DNA of 64,000 nucleotides from Ephydatia muelleri (lineage: Eukaryota > Porifera > Demospongiae > Spongillida > Spongillidae). A program made the position numbers and the translations under genes. Shown piece by piece: positions 54,186 to 64,000 of this stretch. How positions within the stretch are numbered: position 1 is the stretch's first letter; every line of letters starts with the position of its first letter. The notes under the pieces are model-generated. The model ran no database searches, had not been told where the DNA came from, and worked only from the letters and a program-made list of their open reading frames with translations. The stretch spans positions 9,319,635-9,383,634 of the forward strand of contig JABACO010000007.1 in the NCBI GenBank assembly GCA_013339895.1. The letters are read 5' to 3'.

Positions 54186-55048
54186 AAATTTTAAACAATG
54201 ACACTGGATGAAACATTATACTTACGCTACAATTGTAAATGTTTTTCAGATATGAAACATCACATGTGCAACACATTTGCGGAGGAATTAGCGTTACACT
54301 GTTATTTACTACATTTGACTCGTGGGTAAATGTGTGTCACATATTACCAGCCTAGTAATTTCATTTTCCATTTATTTACTTATTTATTTATTTATTTATT
54401 GGCTTGCGCAATGTTAGACTTCGTCGACTTTAGAAGAAGCGAATACATGCGCAGGTACAGAATACCTGGTACAGATAAGAAGTCTCAACTGCCGGGCCTT
54501 GCCTTTAGTATGCTACATTATGTGTGAATTGCGTAAACATGACACAATACATATCTTACGTAGCTAGTGCCACCCATATGCAGCGCGAGCGACTTCTTCG
54601 ATCGGAATTGAATTCTCCATTAATAATAATTGTGACGAGCACGTGAGCTAATATTTGAACACCTTTTTGTGTAGCAATCTGGAGGACTGGACAGCGATGC
54701 TAGCTAGCAGCTTCATTACAAATTGGTGTGTGTTAATCGCTCTGATCTTTCGGTATTCCATTTTCCGAGTGAATCGCATGTTCAACGAAGAAAGGTGGCT
54801 TGCTTTCACGTAAGAATTATACATGGCATGGCGGTGAGTTTGTTAAACGTTCCAAGAGTGTTTGCTAATCACTCGTGTACTCCTCGTTTTTCTCATCCAC
54901 ATTCAGTACAGTAGCAGATCTACGTTACGATGGCTGCCCGCAAACTTGTAGCTACAGCTTTACTCACTCCTTGTTAGCTCTTCATGTGCCCAATGGCGGA
55001 AGTAGAAGGTAATTGAGTCTTAATTGAGTCATGAGAGGATTGAGTACG
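54186..55048. other. Unrecognised sequence after the interrupted U2
   Basis: AT-rich, with a (TTTA)n stretch at 54371-54401 and no domain-bearing frame. It may be the 5' UTR of an insertion truncated or too diverged to see. Confidence 0.4.
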
Positions 55049-56315
55049 TGTGAATCACAGAATGCTCCGATGTCTGGTTGGTTCACAAACCTTTGTTTTT
55101 AGTGTTATCTTGTCTGTTAATTAGAATACCATCTGATGCAGGTGGGACATAATGCTGTCCTGTTGTTGGAGTAATCACTTGGACAACACCAATGATCTGT
55201 GCGAATCACAGAATGCTCCGATATCTGGTTGGTTCACAAACATTTGTTTTTAGTGTTATCTTGTCTGTTAATTAGAATACCATCTGATGCAGGTGGGACA
55301 TAATGCTGTCCTGTTGTTCGAGTAATCACTTGGACAACACCAATGATCTGTGCGAATCACAGAATTCTCCGATATCTGGTTGGTTTACAAACCTTTGTTT
55401 TTAGTGTTATCTTGTCTGTTAATTACAATACCATCTGATGCAGGTGGGACATAATGCTGTCCTGTTCGAGTAATCACTTGGACAACACCAATGATCTGTG
55501 CGAATCACAGAATTCTCTGATATCTGGTTGGTTCACAAACCTTTGTTTTTAGTGTTATCTTGTCTGTTAATTAGAATACCATCTGATGCAGGTGGGACAT
55601 AATGCTGTCCTGTTCGAGTAATCACTTGGACAACACCAATGATCTGTGCGAATCACAGAATGCATCGGTATCTGGTTGGTTCACAAACCTTTGTTTTTAG
55701 TGTTATCTTGTCTGTTAATTAGAATACCATCTGATGCAGGTGGGACATAATGCTGTCCTGTTGTTCGAGTAATCACTTGGACAACATCAATGATCTGTGC
55801 GAATCACAGAATGCACCGGTATCTGGTTGGTTCACAAACCTTTGTTTTTAGTGTTATCTTGTCTGTTAATTAGAATACCATCTGATGCAGGTGGGACATA
55901 ATGCTGTCCTGTTGTTGGAGTAATCACTTGGACAACACCAATGATCTGTGCGAATCACAGAATGCTCCGATATCTGGTTGGTTCACAAACCTTTGTTTTT
56001 AGTGTTATCTTGTCTGTTAATTAGAATACCACCTGATGCAGGTGGGACATAATGCTGTCCTGTTGTTGGAGTAATCACTTGGACAACACCAATGATCTGT
56101 GCGAATCACAGAATGCTCCGATATCTGGTTGGTTCACAAACCTTTGTTTTTAGTGTTATCTTGTCTGTTAATTAGAATACCATCTGATGCAGGTGGGACA
56201 TAATGCTGTCCTGTTGTTCGAGTAATCACTTGGACAACACCAATGATCTGTGCGAATCACAGAATGCTCCGATATCTGGTTGGTTCACAAACCTTTGTTT
56301 TTAGTGTTATCTGGT
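55049..56315. repeat. ~150-bp tandem array, about 8.5 copies
   Basis: Units start GTGCGAATCACAGAATG at about 55049, 55199, 55349, 55496, 55646, 55796, 55947, 56098 and 56248. The last is partial. Units differ by single bases and a 3-bp TGT indel after CTGTCCTG. No coding potential. Confidence 0.95.
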
Positions 56316-56499
56316 CTGGAATAGTGTACTGGGATGTGGCAAACATTGTGCAATGTCTCTTGTGCGCACAAGCAGACTGTCCTTTTATGCACAGGGGAAC
56401 AGCCCCTTGTGTGCATCTCTTTTGAGTATAGTGGAGTCTGTGGAGTGGAGTCATGTACACAAATGGAGAGTGTGAAATGTGTGCACAGGTTGGACTAAG

Positions 56500-56503
<4 letters not shown>

Positions 56504-56547
<44 letters not shown>
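56504..56547. repeat. (TG)n microsatellite, about 22 units
   Basis: Uninterrupted TG repeat. Confidence 0.97.
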
Positions 56548-56549
<2 letters not shown>

Positions 56550-56892
56550 ATATGTGTGTTAATTTGATGCCATCCAATCATCAGATAGGCTGGTACAGCA
56601 GAGTAACTATAGCATTAGATATAAAAGGCCTTTTCCTTTTCTGTTGGAACTGAATTTCCAGAATGGAATAAATTTTGTCTAAGTCTTCACTTTGACCATA
56701 TAAGGATCATTACATATGCTCATGTCTATAAACAATCCTTGGACAGGTGCTAAGGTCATTCAGTTCATATATGTGATACAAGTGCATGATGCTCCTATAT
56801 GTATAAGATATTTGCATACATACACTTTTCCTCATGCTAATATTTCTACATGTATGACAACTAACACGCATGATCTGATGGGTCTAAATAGT

Positions 56893-57255
56893 TTAGCATT
56901 CAGTCTTCCATTCATGCAACAGCAGCTTTTTGATAAGCTGGTGAAGTTTTTCATCATACAGTCTGTCTTTTTCCAATTCTTTTAATTTCTGTTGCACTTT
57001 GTTTTTAATAAGTAGGCTCAGCTTTTTGTATTCCGGTTGCAGTGATTGTTTTCCAGTGTTTGAAGACTCCTTTAACTTATGCCGCACAGTATCAAACCTA
57101 GTCAATGTTAGTGAAGGCTGTACTATGTTCTTTTCATGTAGTGTCCTTGCTAGGGATGTGAGATAATTGACCTTTTCTGGTTGTACCTGTATATGACTGA
57201 TACTCTGTTTTGGTGTGCCTTCAAGCAGTGCATACGTAGTATCCACTGTGCACAC
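56893..57255 (-). CDS. Unrecognised 120-codon ORF downstream of the long SAP-family gene
   Basis: Lys/Leu/Gln-rich, helix-forming sequence (KKLSLLIKNKVQQKLKELEK) that ends LLLHEWKTEC. It lies ~90 bp after the SAP-family stop on the same strand, so it may be a further exon or extra part of that gene or of the element. No known domain. Confidence 0.35.
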   Translation of the reverse strand: MCTVDTTYALLEGTPKQSISHIQVQPEKVNYLTSLARTLHEKNIVQPSLTLTRFDTVRHKLKESSNTGKQSLQPEYKKLSLLIKNKVQQKLKELEKDRLYDEKLHQLIKKLLLHEWKTEC

Positions 57256-57347
57256 AGTTGCCTTGGGGTTGGAAATAGATGGGCTGACGCTCTTGGTTCT
57301 GCTCTGGTTGTCTGTTCAGGGGGGATCTGTTCAGGTTCAGGGGGGGT

Positions 57348-60343
57348 TTAGTATTTTACACTGCTAGCTGGGACTGTTATTCCTGAGCAAATGCACTCTT
57401 CCCATTTCTGTTCCAGATATAGCTCAACATCTGGCAAGGACTGCCCTCTGTAGTGCATCAACTTGGGTTCTATCCTTGTGTTCATTTCTTCATCTTCTCC
57501 GTCTAGGAATTCCACTCCTTGAGCCACATGCTTCCACCAGACACCTTCGCCTGGTAGCAGGAAGTCACTGATTCGCTCAAATTGGACCATCAGGGCATTC
57601 GAAAAGACTGAGTTTGGCCTAGGTCCAACAGCTTTAGATAGCTTTTTCACCTGACTTTCATCCCTGTCATCCATAACATCATGAGCAGCCTGCTCCATTT
57701 GAACACGTAGGAGTATGTTTGTAATTACTTCATTTGGACGGTTGCAGGATGTGGCCTTTGTAATTGCCTTGGCTTGTCCAAATATCCTTTCTTCATTTTC
57801 TGTATTGATGGACCTAGTACTAATAATCCGAAAGAGTATAGGTGAGTGTGCAGTTAGTGAGTGAAAAAAACGTCCAAACATCTTGCACGTTGTCATGGTG
57901 ACAGGTTTTTGAAATACTTGGCTACACAACAGGCCATGTAGGAATGTTGTGTTGTGTAATGCCAGTACTGCACTTGGTTTCCTGTTATATTCATGAGTGT
58001 AGAGGAGGTGGCTAATATGTACCCCAGTTTGGAATATTTCTGTAATAGCTTGGTCTATGTTGAATTCCTGAAGTTTTAAATACATCAGAATCATTGCCCT
58101 GCGATAATCTGAACATCTCAGAGTTGTTTTGTCCAAATATGCTGCTTTGATTTGTTTGAATGCATTAAGCGCATTTCCTGACAAGAGATGTTCAGTTTCA
58201 TCAATTATGTTTGCAAAGTGACCTTTAAGGTCATGCAGAGGTTCGCATGGGGCAATTTCATAACGATGAAGCTGAATTGTTTCTAGGTCTGCAGTTGGGT
58301 TTGGTTGTAATAGTGGTGGTATGTTTGTTATTCCTTGCCGAATTGACTTGAAAGATTCTTCCATTTCAGGTTTTTTCATCCCTTTGGTAGGAATACCTCT
58401 AGTGCCTAACTCTTTTCTGAGTTGACCTACTTTCAACTTTTCAAAAATGTTTATTCCACCGTTTCTCCAAGCATTACCATTAAGAATAAATTCTTGTCTT
58501 TCTTGCAGTGTACGTGTACGGCATTTGAAAGCATGTTCAAGAGTATGTATTGATGTAGACTCTACTCCACAACCCACACAGGGATATCTTCCACCAACGC
58601 TGTTGCCAGCTTCATATTGTTGTGCTGGACCATCACCATGGAAGAAACGTAAGAAGTCTTTGACAGGAACTCCAGTTGATGTGGAGATTGGTGCAGCCAG
58701 CTCTTTGATACAGTCAAGACGGCACTGATTGAAAGACGCTTGATCTTCAAGCGATGAACTAGATCGTCCAAGAATATGAAGCTCTGGTCGTTCAACAATG
58801 CTCTGGACATCTACTCCTGGAACTTCTAAAGGTGAGTAATAAAACGCTGGGTCATAGATACATGACACTGTTACTAGTAAGTGTCCATGTCCTGATATGC
58901 TAGAGTGATCATGCCATACTTTCAAGTACCTTTGACGACTGATAGTTTTAAGATGCATGGAGAGCTCAGTGTCTAGCATGCCTTCAGTGTTCTCTCCTAG
59001 AGCCTCTAGCATTAATTTTAGCTCTGTGGTTGGTAGTGTGTCGTAGTATTCGTCAGGCTTGTTTCTAATAAGGCCTAGATCCTCGTGTTTTTTCAGTAGT
59101 TTCTGTCTTATATCAAGTAGCCGGATTTTATGTGCAAACACACAGCTACTGGCCTCCACAACTTTACTGGTGTCTGTGGCATCCACCTTATAGGTGGTGT
59201 ATTTCGTTTCCACCACCTTCTCCCCCACAAGTAGTTTGCCACTTTCGACTTGTTTTTTAGTTCACTTATATGGTGCTTTATAGGCTTGGCTACTGGGAAT
59301 GAGATATTGCCTGGCAGTTTTCTCTTTGAACGTCTTGGCTTCCTGCTGGTCCTTTGAATACTACATGCACTAGGAATACCATATTTCTGTAGTATTTGTT
59401 TTATGATTTGTCCTCCATTTGGTATTGTCAGTCCATATCGTCTTCCAAGTTCTGACCAATTGATAACATCATTTGGGGTCCATGATCTTGCCTCAACCAG
59501 GAGTCGTGCTATATCTATGTCGTTCTCTTGGCTACCTCTTCGGCATTTCTTGGTTGGTGGTTCACTGTGCAGGTCAGTGGAATCATCTGTGTGGCTGGGT
59601 TGAGCTTGTGGTTCCTTTTCTTCTGGTGCTCCTCTTTTTTTTGCAGGTTTTAGTTCAAATGCTGACTTGCGCAAAGTGTCAAATGTTTTCCAGCTTATTC
59701 TGTTTGCCATAACAGATGTCATACTTGTCTCATTCATTGTGTCTTCAATACATTCTTTTACTTTTTTCACCACAGCTTCCATCTGATTTTGACATTCAGT
59801 CCGGCCAGGATTCAACATCAGCTTGGTTTTTGGAGTAGATGTAAGTATACTCAGAGCAGACTGGCCAAAATTCTGCTGTGAGATGGTGTCCAATTGGCTG
59901 ATAACAGATAGTCCGAGCTGTGCTGTTGTAGACAAATCTTCGGGTGTAATTTTTATTGTGCTTTTTTTGTATTTCTTGTTTGGGAATGCAGAATTTAATT
60001 GTGGAAATTGTATTGGACATGCTCTGCAGTGGTGCAGGGTATGTAGTGCCTTTTGTGCGTTAGACAGTGCTTTCCATTTTGCACAAGATAATGTCTCCAG
60101 GTATGTAGCTCTATTTTCGTAAGGGTACCAATGTTCGTTGAACTTTTTCAACAAGCTTTTGATTGTGATTAGCTTTGATGCTTGACATGTCAGGTGCATT
60201 GATGGTGTGTCTTTGAATTGTTGATGATACTGCTGTTTGATTTCATTCAGAGCTCCACTTGGAAGTGTTTTACTATTACCATTGATTGTGAAAAGACCTT
60301 GAGCAATTGTGCGCACCGCAGTTCTTGCATAGAGTTGCAGCAA
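57348..60343 (-). pseudogene. Uncharacterised SAP-domain protein, longest copy, one frameshift
   Basis: Frame 60343-59108 gives the N-terminal half, including the Lys/Arg-rich RKPRRSKRKLPG. Frame 59228-57348 gives the rest, numbered here from its first Met. It has WHDH (105-108), HGDGPAQQYEAG (198-209), a Cys2-His-Cys cluster (Cys217, Cys220, His228, Cys236), a SAP-like motif (about 263-296), EPLHDLKGH (329-337) and INTENEERIFGQ (474-485). The last two resemble the Asp and Glu-helix regions of RNase H-fold transposases, but that is inference. The frames meet at an A run (A AAA AAC) near 59258. At least four partial copies in the window show that the family is mobile or amplified. Confidence 0.6.
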
Positions 60344-61385
60344 ATGGCTTCTGCCATATGCGTGCAGGACAGAATGTTATGTTTGTAAACGTTATTCATA
60401 GATGTAATCTTATTCATGTGTCACCACTGAATTGCGAACTCTTACATATGCGTGCATGTATACTCGGGAGTCGGGAGACTGATGCATATATACTTACCTA
60501 TTTGACAACAACTTGTTGTATGAGCGGAGTTAAAAGGAGAATTTTAATCTGGATATGTGCTGTTATTGACGAAGCACGCAGTGAACAGGTACAGGACTGA
60601 CTGTGACACGGGAATATACTGTAGTATGAAGAGATACGCATGTATAGGCCCTGTATATATTCAGGTAGTAGTTGCTTACTTGTTTCAGTAGTGGCTCACT
60701 GTACGGCCGGATTTGAAATAGCACTGACAATAGGCTTTACGCATACAAAATTTATATCGTGAATTTCTATGCCTTATTAATAATGTTATATGTGAACCTA
60801 CTTTGAATTCAAGTTTTAAAAGAAGAAAGACTTGGTTCGGTACTTTGCAAAGCACAGCAGATAGCCTCAGCAGGAAAAGCCCTCGCGTAGACTGGATTGG
60901 TTGCATCATACGTCATTTCAAATTACGTAATTTAAAGCCGCATTGCGGCCGCATGAATTGACATAACAACTTTTAATTCATTTTCCGGACCGCTCAAAAG
61001 CCCGTTAAGCAAAGCGAAGTATCACAATTCCGTTCAAAACTGATTATTATTTTGTAAATAACAAAGAAATTTCGACTCGCACATTAAGCGCCGCAATGGC
61101 ATGCATCGTAACATAATAAAAATTGATTTTTAAGCCAATAAATACACACTTCAATTAGTAAAACTGGCACCTACATTCAATGTTCATGTTTCTAGGTGTT
61201 TTACATCACTATAACTAAATATCTACTTGTTTAATCTGTTTGTGAGATATTTCATTCCTCTTTTGCCATCCGGATTTTCAAAAGAGCAACAATTCAGTCT
61301 TCATCTTCACCGCGCGTGAAGAATTAAATTCAATGGTTGCCATGGTAACTCATAACTGAAAGAAGCTTACAATTGTGTGTTATAA
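60344..61385. other. 5' flank of the long SAP-family gene; otherwise AT-rich
   Basis: 60945-61000 (minus strand) holds GGTCCGGAAAA and TCAATTCATGCGGCCG, the motifs shared with 47946-47995. No Ulp1/PHD ORF is found on the other side here. The remainder is AT-rich without a gene. Confidence 0.45.
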
Positions 61386-62090
61386 TTATTTCACGGAGAT
61401 GGACCAGCACAGCAGTATGAAGCTGGTAACAGCATTGGAGGACTTTATCCATGTGTGCAGTGTGTAGTAGACACTGACTCCATAGCCAACCTTGAATGCG
61501 CCTTCAAATGTCAGACAATGACCCTTAAAGAAAGGCAGCAATTCATATTGGAAGGTACAGCATGGAAGAAAGGTGGAATGAATATATATGAGAAACTTAG
61601 AAAGGCTGAGCCAGGGAAGAGCTACAAGTAAGACAAATTGACACAAATGGAATGAACAAGAAACAAAAGGATGAAACATTGAAGTCAATACGTGCAGAAA
61701 TCACAAACCTTCCAGCACTAATGCAATCTTGTCCAACTGCTGATCTCAATACGCTGCAGTTAGGAAGATACGAAGTGTGCCCTGTCGAACCACTGCATGA
61801 TCTTAAAGGCCATGTTTCCAACATTCTAGAGGAATCAGAGCACTTGCTTACAGGCAATGCACTTGCAGAGTTGAAAAAAGTAAAAACAACCATTCTATGT
61901 AAGAGTACCCTTAGATACTCTGATTATAGGAAAGCAATTGTTCTACTTTATATCAAATTCAGAGACAATACATTTGAAAACGAGTATGTTGAACTGTACA
62001 GGACTGCAGCTGAACTGAGCCATCTACTTTACTCACGGGATGACAACAGAATGCCAAAAACCATACTTGCTTTACAAGCTACTTCAATCA
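61386..62090 (+). pseudogene. SAP-family protein, central fragment
   Basis: Plus strand encodes FHGDGPAQQYEAGNSIGG, the Cys cluster with TDSIANLECAFKC, ERQQFILEGTAWKKGGMNIY, a damaged SAP region with a frame change near 61625, then EPLHDLKGHVSNILEESEHL and SHLLYSRDDNRMPKTILALQ. It ends near 62090, where the long copy continues. It lacks the N-terminal half and the C-terminal NEERIFG block. Confidence 0.7.
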
Positions 62091-62935
62091 ATTGCCCCAG
62101 ATGGTAGCAAAATAATTGCATGTGTTTGGGTTGACAAAAGGTCAAAAACTATAATATGCAACCGATTACGCCACAGAATTGATGTAGTTGATGGCATACC
62201 AACCACGGTGCAGTACACAAAAATAATACCAAGACCACTTATAGTGGAGAAGTTCTTTGAGTTTTTTTTCATCAATTGATGTGCATGATCATTACAGACA
62301 AGGCTCATCTGCAATCGAAAGAGAGTGGATAACTCATACATGGTGGCACAGAACATTTGGGACCATCTTTGGTATATGTGTTGTTGATGCTTACTTAGCA
62401 TACAGGTATGAATCCGACAAAGATTTCCTTGCAAGCACTGACGTTTTAGACTTTACAACATTCATGGATCTGCTGGCACATCAGCTCATCCACAACATCT
62501 ATGTACCATCCAGTGCAACATTACGAAGGCGCAGTGATGATAGTGCATCTGTCTCTGTGGCACATGTAGAGGTACAATAAATGACATATTGTTATTGCTT
62601 TCATTTTTATCTGTGTATAATATTGTCACATTGTAGGATCAAGTGCAGCACAAACTACGGAGCCTTACAGAGCTTCCTATGTACAAGGAAAATATAATGA
62701 ATGGAAAGTACCCACAGCGTATCTGCAAGTACTGCACAATGAAGACCACATTCTATTCCATACTGTGGCTTTGGCACTTCCAGAGATTGGTATATTCAGC
62801 ATCTCACAGAAATGGGTTTTTTAAACTAATTGATTCACTTGTCTTGGTACACTTTATTATTGCTATCAGTTCAAACAGATTTCATTGTCACAATATCTGC
62901 AACTATTTAGTGTTTTGATATTGGTTTGAATTTGT
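62091..62935 (+). pseudogene. piggyBac-like transposase C-terminal part
   Basis: Encodes IACVWVDKRSKTIICNRLRH, PRPLIVEKFFEFF, then after a shift SIDVHDHYRQGSSAIEREW and ITHTWWHRTFGTIFGICVVD. This is the region around the third catalytic Asp of DDE_Tnp_1_7 proteins (usual GxDxxDQ, here IDVHDHYRQG). A Cys-rich finger start (RICKYC) follows near 62720 and breaks. The N-terminal two thirds are absent. It is fused to the SAP-family fragment. Confidence 0.6.
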
Positions 62936-63563
62936 CATAACCATCCTTTACAAACTCTGACATTTTTAGCTTACACAGCTTTAAAATTCATACTTCGATA
63001 AAGCTACGTAAAAATGAAATGATTTTAAATTAATGTGATGTAATTTTCATAATAGAATATATGATTGATTGATTTTATCATTATACAAAACTTCCTATCT
63101 TTTGCATTATTCATATGCCGTAACATATTAATGTAAGAAGTTTAGATGCAAATGATCAATACTGTTTGTAACTCTATACTACAATGCTTAGGGACAATTA
63201 CATGCAATGACGCAAAACACAAGAATACTAATGTAAAAATAAAATTAGTGCACAGTTAGGATTAAAACACAACTTCAACTAAAGCCTGTAGGTGATAAAA
63301 CTACAAAACGGTCAAAGAAGACTAAAATTGATATGTTTTATGCTTCCTGTAGGCACTGAAAACTGCAAAGTGATAATTATTCCATTTGCATATGTGACAG
63401 CAATGAAACGTACAAATGCATTCTTAAAGTTTGGGCAGCTTTCTAGATGGCTGAAATCATTCCATGCTATAGAAAGAGTGCAGCAGTGCTGAAACAAAAA
63501 GTCTATAAATAATAACTTATTTATTTGTCCTTGCAATAATTTTTATCAACGGAAGCACTCAAT
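62936..63563. other. AT-rich sequence, nothing recognised
   Basis: Short frames only (for example 63292-63492) without known motifs. Probably the 3' noncoding part of the piggyBac-like element that ends at 63615. Confidence 0.4.
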
Positions 63564-63619
63564 ATCCTGAAATCAGGATTATACCGATCCTGAATTCAGG
63601 ATCGTTTTACGTAGATTAA
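63564..63619. repeat. Two palindromes and a candidate TTAA terminus
   Basis: ATCCTGAAATCAGGAT (63564-63579) and GATCCTGAATTCAGGATC (63586-63603) precede TTAA at 63616-63619. Read inward from that TTAA the end is TCTACGTAAAACG, similar to the TCTATAAACGCC end at 36066. The left end of this element is not seen. Confidence 0.55.
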
Positions 63620-64000
63620 AGATTAAATGCAGCGCAAAAAAAATAAATCTCCAGATACTAATGGTAGCTCTAAAAAGAACTGTTTTGAAGTAAGGACAAC
63701 ACCACTTCAGTAAGTGGGACCTGTGGCTGGTAATAACATTTGGACATTAAACATAATGTAAGCTATTGGGAATCACTTAAAGATACAGAACTTCAGCTAT
63801 CATGTTCATCATCATCATCATCCTCATCACCCTCTGAAAATACAGTCTTCACCCTCACTATCCACATACTCTCCGTCATACATGGCTGTATCATCAGGCA
63901 ACGCCATCTCATCATCACCTTCCTCAACCTCAAGTATACTACACAGTATGTATAACAATTAGTTGGCATCACTGACAGTCACATACTGTTGAGACGTGAT
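63620..64000. other. Nothing recognised
   Basis: Contains a short (CAT)n stretch near 63803-63822. No gene or terminus. Confidence 0.4.

Noticed and set aside
55049..56315. 150-bp array considered as tandem small-RNA genes
   Set aside because: No recognised snRNA, tRNA or 5S promoter elements or conserved RNA structure; it looks like a simple satellite.
57348..60343. KDZ (Kyakuja/Dileera/Zisupton) transposase assignment
   Set aside because: The Ulp1 neighbour and SAP domain suggested it, but I cannot see the KDZ catalytic signature; left as an uncharacterised family.

Overview
This is an animal (metazoan) genomic window made almost entirely of nested transposable elements, with pieces of a U2 snRNA gene array as the only recognisable host sequence. 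Indications are a metazoan-type split U2 gene, piggyBac transposases (one with a 57-bp spliceosomal intron), R2/NeSL-type non-LTR retrotransposons with a restriction-like endonuclease (RLE), and an uncharacterised SAP-domain protein family that I associate with sponges, cnidarians and other invertebrates. I cannot name the species. I see no intact ordinary host protein gene.

Layout: 0.5-5 kb holds a truncated retrotransposon tail, two partial SAP-family copies and a broken RT-RLE copy. 5.8-8.6 kb holds motif-rich noncoding blocks and retrotransposon pieces. 8.6-12.2 kb is a TTAA-flanked piggyBac (pb1) inserted in a decayed RT. 12.7-20.7 kb is one retrotransposon split twice: by a TTAA piggyBac relic (pb3, 14.9-18.6 kb) and by a palindrome-rich inverted-repeat element (18.9-20.4 kb). 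21.4-26.3 kb holds a minisatellite, an unrecognised multi-ORF relic and chimeric retrotransposon pieces. 26.8-30.9 kb is a second, well-preserved piggyBac (pb2) inside a U2-array spacer. 31.2-35.5 kb holds more RT copies. 36.1-37.8 kb is an internally deleted piggyBac-like element. 38-41.6 kb holds retrotransposon N-termini and RecQ-like helicase fragments.

41.8-54.2 kb is the key region. Two U2 snRNA loci, one on each strand, are each cut in the branch-site recognition region. One U2 5' piece continues into an RLE retrotransposon N-terminus, and both U2 3' pieces directly follow retrotransposon 3' ends, from two different families. This fits Utopia-type U2-targeted elements. 46.9-48.6 kb holds a Ulp1-like protease + PHD ORF divergent from a SAP-family ORF. 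55-56.3 kb is a 150-bp tandem array. 57-62.1 kb contains the longest SAP-family gene and another copy, joined at 62.1 kb to a piggyBac-like C-terminus.

Two recurring patterns stand out. Each TTAA-bounded element carries its own pair or cluster of ~16-20-bp palindromes near a terminus. In all three elements where a transposase 3' end and a long downstream segment can be seen, a large minisatellite of unrelated sequence lies just 3' of the transposase stop.
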